Source: JAEULH01 sp963805915 (GTDB lineage: Bacteria > Pseudomonadota > Alphaproteobacteria > Rhodospirillales > Defluviicoccaceae). From it: a DNA stretch of 64,000 nucleotides. Positions within the stretch are counted from its first letter, which is position 1. Each line of letters begins with the position of its first letter. Shown here one piece after another: positions 59,899 to 64,000 of this stretch. The stretch spans positions 62,001 through 126,000 of the forward strand of contig CAWDWD010000011.1 in assembly GCA_963805915.1 (NCBI GenBank). The letters are read 5' to 3'. The notes beneath the pieces were generated by a model. It did no database searches and was not told the DNA's origin. It saw only the letters and a list, made by a program, of their open reading frames with translations. The position numbers were made by a program, and so were the translations under genes.

Positions 59899-60927
59899 AT
59901 GGCCATATTCGAAGCCGGCGCCGCGGAGGCCGCCGCCGCAGCCCCGATCTTGCGCGAAGCCATGGCGGCGACGCGCGCTTTGGTCTTCCCGGGCCAGGGA
60001 TCGCAGGCGGTCGGCATGGGCCGCGAGCTGGCGAAGCAGTTCGCCGTGGCGCGCGATGTGTTTGCCGAGGTCGACGAGGCGCTCGGCGAGAAGCTGTCGG
60101 AGCTGATGGCCGACGGGCCCGAGGATGTGCTGACGCTGACCGAAAATGCCCAGCCGGCGCTGATGGCGGTGAGTATCGCGGTGCTTCGGGTCATCGAGCA
60201 GGATCACGGACTCGGCATTGCCGCGCTATGTCGTTATGTCGCCGGCCACTCCCTTGGCGAATACACCGCGCTGACCGCCGCGGGCAGCTTCAGCGTCGGC
60301 GATGCGGCGCGGCTGCTGCGCAAGCGCGGCCTCGCGATGCAGACGGCGGTGCCGGTCGGCGATGGGGCGATGGCGGCGCTGATGGGTCTGGAACTTGCCG
60401 CCGCGCGCGAAATCGCCGCCGAGGCGACCCGCGACAGCTACGATGGCGCGGTCTGCGTCGCCGCCAACGACAATGCCCCCGGCCAGGTCGTGATCAGCGG
60501 CAGCCGCGCCGCGGTCCAGCGCGCGACCGAGATCGCCGCATTGCGTGGCGCCAAGCGGTCGATCATGTTGCCGGTCAGCGGCCCGTTCCACTGCCCGCTG
60601 ATGGCGCCGGTGGCGGATATCATGGCCAAGGCGCTGGCCGCGGTCGATGTGCGTCCGCCGGTCGTCCCGCTCATTTCCAACGTCACCGCGCACGAAGTCG
60701 TGAACCCGACGGAGATCCGCGACCTTCTGGTCAGCCAGGTCACCGGCATGGTCCGCTGGCGCGAGAGCGTGCTTTACATGCGCTCCCAGGGGATCGAGGA
60801 ACTGGTCGAGATCGGCGCCGGCAAGGTCCTGTCGAGTCTTGCCCGGCGGATCGACCGCGGCCTCACCGGCCGTTCGGTCGGCACGCCCGGCGATATCGCG
60901 AGTTTCGTCGCCGCGATGGCTTCCTAA
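59899..60927 (+). CDS. fabD: Malonyl-CoA:ACP transacylase FabD
   Basis: FabD loads malonate onto ACP for fatty-acid synthesis. The start at 59899 is chosen because AGGA lies 8 bases upstream, giving 342 residues; a later ATG at 59962 (MAATRALVF) gives 321, nearer the family norm, but has no clear site. Motifs are 'FPGQGSQAVGMGRELAKQFA', 'TENAQPALMA' and G-H-S-L-G with catalytic Ser118. It is not followed by fabG-acpP as is usual; the next gene is convergent tam, overlapping its stop by 4 bases. Confidence 0.92.
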   Translation: MAIFEAGAAEAAAAAPILREAMAATRALVFPGQGSQAVGMGRELAKQFAVARDVFAEVDEALGEKLSELMADGPEDVLTLTENAQPALMAVSIAVLRVIEQDHGLGIAALCRYVAGHSLGEYTALTAAGSFSVGDAARLLRKRGLAMQTAVPVGDGAMAALMGLELAAAREIAAEATRDSYDGAVCVAANDNAPGQVVISGSRAAVQRATEIAALRGAKRSIMLPVSGPFHCPLMAPVADIMAKALAAVDVRPPVVPLISNVTAHEVVNPTEIRDLLVSQVTGMVRWRESVLYMRSQGIEELVEIGAGKVLSSLARRIDRGLTGRSVGTPGDIASFVAAMAS

Positions 60928-61769
60928 CGCATCACCGCGACAATGAACAGCCGGCGGAACGGAAACAGCGTGCGTCCGTCGGCGCGGCGCGGATAGGCTT
61001 CGGCAAGTCTGCGGGCATAGGCCGCGAGAAAGTCCGTCCGCTCGTTTTCGTCGAGGACCGCGAGCAACGGTCGCAAAACGGTGCCGCTGACCCAGGAGAG
61101 CACCGGGTTTTCGCCGGTCAGGACGTGCCAATAGGTCGTTTCCCAGAGGTCGACGCGCGCGGCATGCTCGAGGAGCAGTGCGAGATAGACCCGCGGTTCC
61201 TCCACCGGCCAGGGTCGCACCACGGTGGCGAGCCGGTCGCGCCAGCGCCGTGCTTCGGCCAACTCGCCGAGCGCGCGATGGGAGGGTTCGGCGTAATTGC
61301 GCGGCATCTGGACGGCGAGAACGCCGCCGGGTGAAAGTGCTTCGAGCAGACGCGGGATCAGGACCGGATGGTTATTGAGCCAGTGCAGCGCGGCGTTCGA
61401 GAAAATCAACCCCGGCCGCTCCACCGGAGCCCAGGCGGCGAGATCGCCCTCGATCCAATCGATGTTCCCCGGCGTCGCGCGCGCCGCGGCGAGCATTTCC
61501 GCCGAGGAGTCAAGTCCAGTGACCGCGGCGTCCGGCCAGCGCTCGGCGAGCAGGCGGGTCGCCCAGCCGGTGCCGCACCCCAGATCGTAGATGAGCCGGG
61601 GCATAATGGGCGGAATGCGCTTGATCAGATCGCGGGCGGGGCGCAGCCGTTCGTCGATGAACTCGGTGTAGGCCGCGGGGTCCCAGGCGGGAGAGCCCGC
61701 CCGTTCGCCCGCGCGCGCAGTCGCCCGTGCCGCCGGCGGCGCGGCGTTAATGCCCGCCGCCGCGCTCAT
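60924..61769 (-). CDS. tam: Trans-aconitate 2-methyltransferase
   Basis: Tam esterifies trans-aconitate, a by-product inhibiting aconitase. The 281 residues have the SAM motif I 'LIYDLGCGTGWATRLLAERW', 'AAVTGLDSSAEMLAAARATP', 'FSNAALHWLNNHPVLIPRLL' and 'LAVQMPRNYAEPSHRALGEL', the last two typical of Tam. The N-terminal 25 residues are Ala-rich and atypical. The start lies inside the end of the next upstream gene (23-base overlap). The stop overlaps fabD on the other strand. Confidence 0.9.
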   Translation of the reverse strand: MSAAAGINAAPPAARATARAGERAGSPAWDPAAYTEFIDERLRPARDLIKRIPPIMPRLIYDLGCGTGWATRLLAERWPDAAVTGLDSSAEMLAAARATPGNIDWIEGDLAAWAPVERPGLIFSNAALHWLNNHPVLIPRLLEALSPGGVLAVQMPRNYAEPSHRALGELAEARRWRDRLATVVRPWPVEEPRVYLALLLEHAARVDLWETTYWHVLTGENPVLSWVSGTVLRPLLAVLDENERTDFLAAYARRLAEAYPRRADGRTLFPFRRLFIVAVMR

Positions 61770-61935
61770 CGTAGACCTGCTTGATCTGCAGGAAATTGAA
61801 CAGCACGCTGGCGACGAAGAAGGCCAATCCGGAGTAGTACATCACCGGTTCCTCGGTCCGCGACGCCAGGATGAGGGCGAAGACACCGATGACCGCGACC
61901 ATCGCGCCGACAACCCATCGTCCAAGGTTAGCCAT
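61747..61935 (-). CDS. Small two-helix membrane protein
   Basis: This 62-residue protein starts at 61935 (MANLGRWVVG) with GAGGAGGA 6 bases upstream. The open frame extends further but without a site. There are two hydrophobic segments, about 7-23 ('VVGAMVAVIGVFALILA') and 34-50 ('YYSGLAFFVASVLFNFLQI'). The C-terminus is short and charged. It overlaps tam by 23 bases. No family name is known; membrane location is predicted from hydrophobicity. Confidence 0.7.
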   Translation of the reverse strand: MANLGRWVVGAMVAVIGVFALILASRTEEPVMYYSGLAFFVASVLFNFLQIKQVYDERGGGH

Positions 61936-62112
61936 CGCGCGTCCTCCTCGTTCTTGTTGCCGCGTGGTCGTCCCGGATGGTCCACGCCGGCAATAAATTT
62001 CCCATTCCGCGACCGCGCGCAAGTCCTTTTGCCGTAGCCGTGTGCGCAGGCGAACCTCCCCGCGCCGGTGCGGGGAGGTCGGGACCCCTTGCGGTGGGGC
62101 GGCAACCGTGGG

Positions 62113-62889
62113 TTAGAGATCGGGCGCCGCGCGCCTGCGCTTGAACCTTTTGTAGGCGATGGGCACCAGCGACAACGCCGCGAGGCCCACGATCGGCGCG
62201 AGGATCTCCGGCTTGAAGATCACTCCGAGGTCAGGCTTCTCGCCGGAGTCGAAGACCGCGCTCAGACCGTTTCCGACAAGGGTGTAAACGAAGCTGCCGG
62301 GGATGATGCCGACAAAGGTGCCGATCACGAACGTGCGCAATCCGACGCCGAGGAAAGCCGGAACCAGGTTGACCAGCCAGAACGGAAACAGCGGCACGAG
62401 GCGAAGCACCAGCAGATAGCTGAGCGCGTCGTCGCGAAAGCCTGCTTCCATCTTGCGAATGGCGCCTCCGGCCTTGGCCCGCAGGACATCGCGTAAGGCA
62501 TAACGCGCGGCGAGAAAGATCGCGCTCGCGCCAAGGGTGGCGGCGATGACGACCATAACGGTTCCGTAAATCGCGCCGAACAGGAAGCCGCCGGCGATGG
62601 TCATCCATACGGCGCCGGGCAACGACAGGGCGACGACCAGGGCGTAGATCGCAATGAACGCGCCGACGGCGAGCACCTCGTGGCTTCGTTGCCAGGCCAA
62701 CAGCGCCTCGCGGTTGTCGGCAAGCGCGTCGAATGACAGGAAGCGATCGAGGTCGAAGAGGAAAAACGCGGCGAAGGCGGCGGCGATGACGACCACCGGC
62801 GCCAGTTTCGCCAATGAAAATCCGCCCGAGGTCGGCGCGGCGTCCGGGCCGGTTGCTTCGTCGCGATTGCTGTCGCCGGGTTCCGTCAC
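62113..62889 (-). CDS. TVP38/TMEM64 (DedA-like) family membrane protein
   Basis: The 258 residues (GTG start) have an N-terminal Pro/Asp-rich cytoplasmic tail, a first helix at about 30-50 and the family core 'LSLPGAVWMTIAGGFLFGAI', 'LGASAIFLAARYALRDVLRA', and 'LRLVPLFPFWLVNLVPAFLG'. The last part contains 'IGTFVGIIPGSFVYTLVGNG'. Family members act as lipid or flippase-associated proteins; the substrate is unknown. It diverges from rpmH with 281 bases between. Confidence 0.88.
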   Translation of the reverse strand: MTEPGDSNRDEATGPDAAPTSGGFSLAKLAPVVVIAAAFAAFFLFDLDRFLSFDALADNREALLAWQRSHEVLAVGAFIAIYALVVALSLPGAVWMTIAGGFLFGAIYGTVMVVIAATLGASAIFLAARYALRDVLRAKAGGAIRKMEAGFRDDALSYLLVLRLVPLFPFWLVNLVPAFLGVGLRTFVIGTFVGIIPGSFVYTLVGNGLSAVFDSGEKPDLGVIFKPEILAPIVGLAALSLVPIAYKRFKRRRAAPDL

Positions 62890-63110
62890 GCCGTCTTCTC
62901 CGCTGCCGCCGGCCCGGGCGGCAAGCGGTCGATCACGGATTAGACATCATGCCGTCGGCGGCGAAGTCCAGGCTTTCGCGATCACGATCGCTCACCGCCT
63001 TCGTGAGACGCGCCATCCTCGGTCGCCAGCGCGATGGCCGCGTCGGGCGTGTCAACGTCCGGCGGATGATGCGGAGGCTCGTTCAATGGCCGGCGGAGCT
63101 TTAGCGAACG

Positions 63111-63139
63111 TTGACTTGGCGCGGGTGAAGCCTTAAACC
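63111..63139 (+). promoter_or_regulatory. Predicted promoter of rpmH
   Basis: TTGACT (63111-63116), a strong -35, is followed 17 bases later by TAAACC (63134-63139). Transcription would start about 25 bases before the rpmH start codon. A weak -10 with a strong -35 is common in alphaproteobacterial promoters. The call rests on inspection only. Confidence 0.5.
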
Positions 63140-63170
63140 AGCGCAGCCATTGGGGCGTCGGAGCAGGCTT

Positions 63171-63305
63171 TTGAAACGTACTTTCCAACCGAGCAAGATC
63201 ATTCGCAAGCGGCGCCACGGTTTCCGCACGCGGTCCGCCACCGTTGGCGGCCGGCGGGTTCTGGTGAACCGGCGCAGGCAGGGGCGCAAGCGCCTTTCGG
63301 CCTGA
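63171..63305 (+). CDS. rpmH: 50S ribosomal protein L34 (TTG start)
   Basis: The 44-residue basic protein reads 'KRTFQPSKIIRKRRHGFRTR', then 'RSATVGGRRVLVNRRRQGRK' and ends R-L-S-A, a textbook L34. The start is TTG at 63171, preceded by GGAG 7 bases upstream; no ATG is available. It is too short, and starts with too rare a codon, to be found by simple ATG scanning. It is followed 20 bases later by rnpA, the universal rpmH-rnpA pair. Confidence 0.95.
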   Translation: MKRTFQPSKIIRKRRHGFRTRSATVGGRRVLVNRRRQGRKRLSA

Positions 63306-63325
63306 CCCTGGTTGCGTCCGAAGGT

Positions 63326-63781
63326 GTGACTCCACCCATTCCTCGTCTGAAGCGGCGCGCTGAGTTTCTCCAGGCGGCCAGGCAGGGGCGAAAGTGGGTC
63401 ACGCCCGGCTTGATCGTGCAGATGCATCGCCGCGCCGTCGCGGATCCGAAACAGCCCGATGCGGGCGTCCGGGTCGGCTTTACGGCCAGCCGCAAGGTTG
63501 GCAACGCGGTCGCGCGGAACCGGACGAAGCGGCGGCTACGCGCGGCGGCGGATCTGCTCCTGCCGCAAATGGGCGAAGCCGGCTGCGACTACGTAATCAT
63601 CGGGCGGACCGAGACGGTGACGCGATCTTTCACAGCACTGATTGACGATCTGACCACAGCGCTTCGCCGGGTAAAGACAGCGAGGCAAGGCCCGCCGCGC
63701 GATTCGGCGCAACGCGGGCAAGGCCACGGGCGCGGTCGGGCGCGGCCCCCGCTTGCGCCGAGCGGGGACACCACGCAATGA
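63326..63781 (+). CDS. rnpA: Ribonuclease P protein component
   Basis: RnpA assists the M1 RNA in trimming tRNA 5' leaders. The 151 residues (GTG start) include 'IPRLKRRAEFLQAARQGRKW', 'VGFTASRKVGNAVARNRTKR', which holds the RNR motif, and 'RRLRAAADLLLPQMGEAGCDY'. A Gln/Arg/Pro-rich C-terminal extension of about 30 residues follows the usual core of about 120. The yidD ATG overlaps its stop. Confidence 0.94.
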   Translation: MTPPIPRLKRRAEFLQAARQGRKWVTPGLIVQMHRRAVADPKQPDAGVRVGFTASRKVGNAVARNRTKRRLRAAADLLLPQMGEAGCDYVIIGRTETVTRSFTALIDDLTTALRRVKTARQGPPRDSAQRGQGHGRGRARPPLAPSGDTTQ

Positions 63782-64000
63782 GTCCGGCCCGCGCCGTGGC
63801 GACGGGGCTCATCCTCGCCTACCGCTACCTCTTGTCGCCGATCCTGCCTGGGGCGTGCCGCTTCCAGCCGACCTGCTCCGCTTATGCCCAGGACGCCGTC
63901 CGCCGCCATGGCGCGGCGAAAGGCTGCGTACTCGCCCTGCGCCGGCTCACGCGCTGTCATCCCTGGGGCGGCTGGGGCTACGATCCGGTTCCCGACGAGG
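63778..64000 (+). CDS. yidD: Membrane protein insertion efficiency factor YidD (cut by window edge)
   Basis: At least 74 residues are in the window, reading 'RAVATGLILAYRYLLSPILP', then G-A-C-R-F-Q-P-T-C-S-A-Y-A and 'RLTRCHPWGGWGYDPVP', the conserved Cys-rich YidD pattern. The gene continues beyond 64000, as only the last few codons are missing in a typical 80-100-residue YidD. The ATGA overlap with rnpA and the usual rpmH-rnpA-yidD-yidC order support the call. Confidence 0.93.
   Translation, partial: MSPARAVATGLILAYRYLLSPILPGACRFQPTCSAYAQDAVRRHGAAKGCVLALRRLTRCHPWGGWGYDPVPDE

Noticed and set aside
62952..63104. A 50-codon basic frame before rpmH
   Set aside because: It is Arg-rich as expected from chance in GC-rich DNA, has no ribosome-binding site and ends just before the likely rpmH promoter.
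1..64000. tRNA, rRNA, CRISPR arrays, insertion sequences, prophage or attachment sites
   Set aside because: None was found on reading both strands of the intergenic regions; there are no transposase, integrase or phage structural genes and no regularly spaced repeats.

Overview
The window is GC-rich, densely coded chromosomal DNA from an alphaproteobacterium, most likely of the Rhodospirillales type. This rests on gene order and family content, not on a marker-gene search. The signs are the block ruvC-ruvA-ruvB-ybgC-tolQRAB-pal-ybgF-tilS-ftsH-folP-glmM-thiD, the zapA / 6S-like RNA / fau / ymdB / yebC run feeding into it, the gap and class I fba pair, an AapJQMP amino-acid importer, and rpmH-rnpA-yidD at the right edge. 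No prophage, insertion sequence, CRISPR array, tRNA or rRNA was seen.

Layout. 1-1.5 kb: the end of a glycosyltransferase and a BKACE-type enzyme. 1.5-4.5 kb (minus): a three-gene adaptor/permease/ATPase exporter. 4.6-6.2 kb (minus): an alpha/beta hydrolase and an SDR. 6.2-9.1 kb (plus): an unusual DJ-1/PfpI-like gene lying between two copies of the start region of a DUF389 membrane-protein gene. 9.1-26.8 kb: one long minus-strand housekeeping block covering thiamine and folate synthesis, cell-wall precursors, FtsH, TilS, the Tol-Pal envelope machine, the RuvABC resolvasome, YebC, YmdB, Fau, ZapA and a small coiled-coil protein. 27.1-35.4 kb (plus): gap, a small conserved-looking gene, class I fba, thiE, efp, an inositol-monophosphatase-like gene, and an envelope cluster of an OmpA-like secreted protein, a MotA/ExbB-like protein and a MotB/OmpA-like protein. 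35.6-41.9 kb: an MFS transporter, cyaY, rpmE, a TetR-controlled EmrAB-type pump and a small secreted protein. 42-48.3 kb (minus): an amino-acid permease, alanine dehydrogenase, a TIGR04282 protein and a P2-type cation ATPase. 48.4-51.8 kb: small redox and diiron genes and a DUF155 protein. 52-56.4 kb: aapJQMP. 56.5-64 kb: an RlmI-like methyltransferase, a Kef-type antiporter, fabD, tam, two membrane genes and rpmH-rnpA-yidD, which runs off the window.

Three genes (folP, tilS and the MotB-like gene) each carry what looks like one extra base. In every case the reading frame resumes in perfect family register. Either the assembly has +1 indels in short G/C runs or the genes are really broken. 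Promoter and operator structure can be read for two loci. The TetR/EmrAB intergenic region has TTGAAC-17-TATATA overlapped by a 16-bp palindrome. rpmE has TTGCGC-17-TATATA with an 8+9+8 inverted repeat over the -10 box.

The best candidates for less-described biology are the OmpA-like/MotA-like/MotB-like stator cluster, the DJ-1-like gene between duplicated DUF389 leader copies, the in-frame hexanucleotide repeat shared by the ruvB 3' end and the ybgC 5' end, and the rpmE operator.
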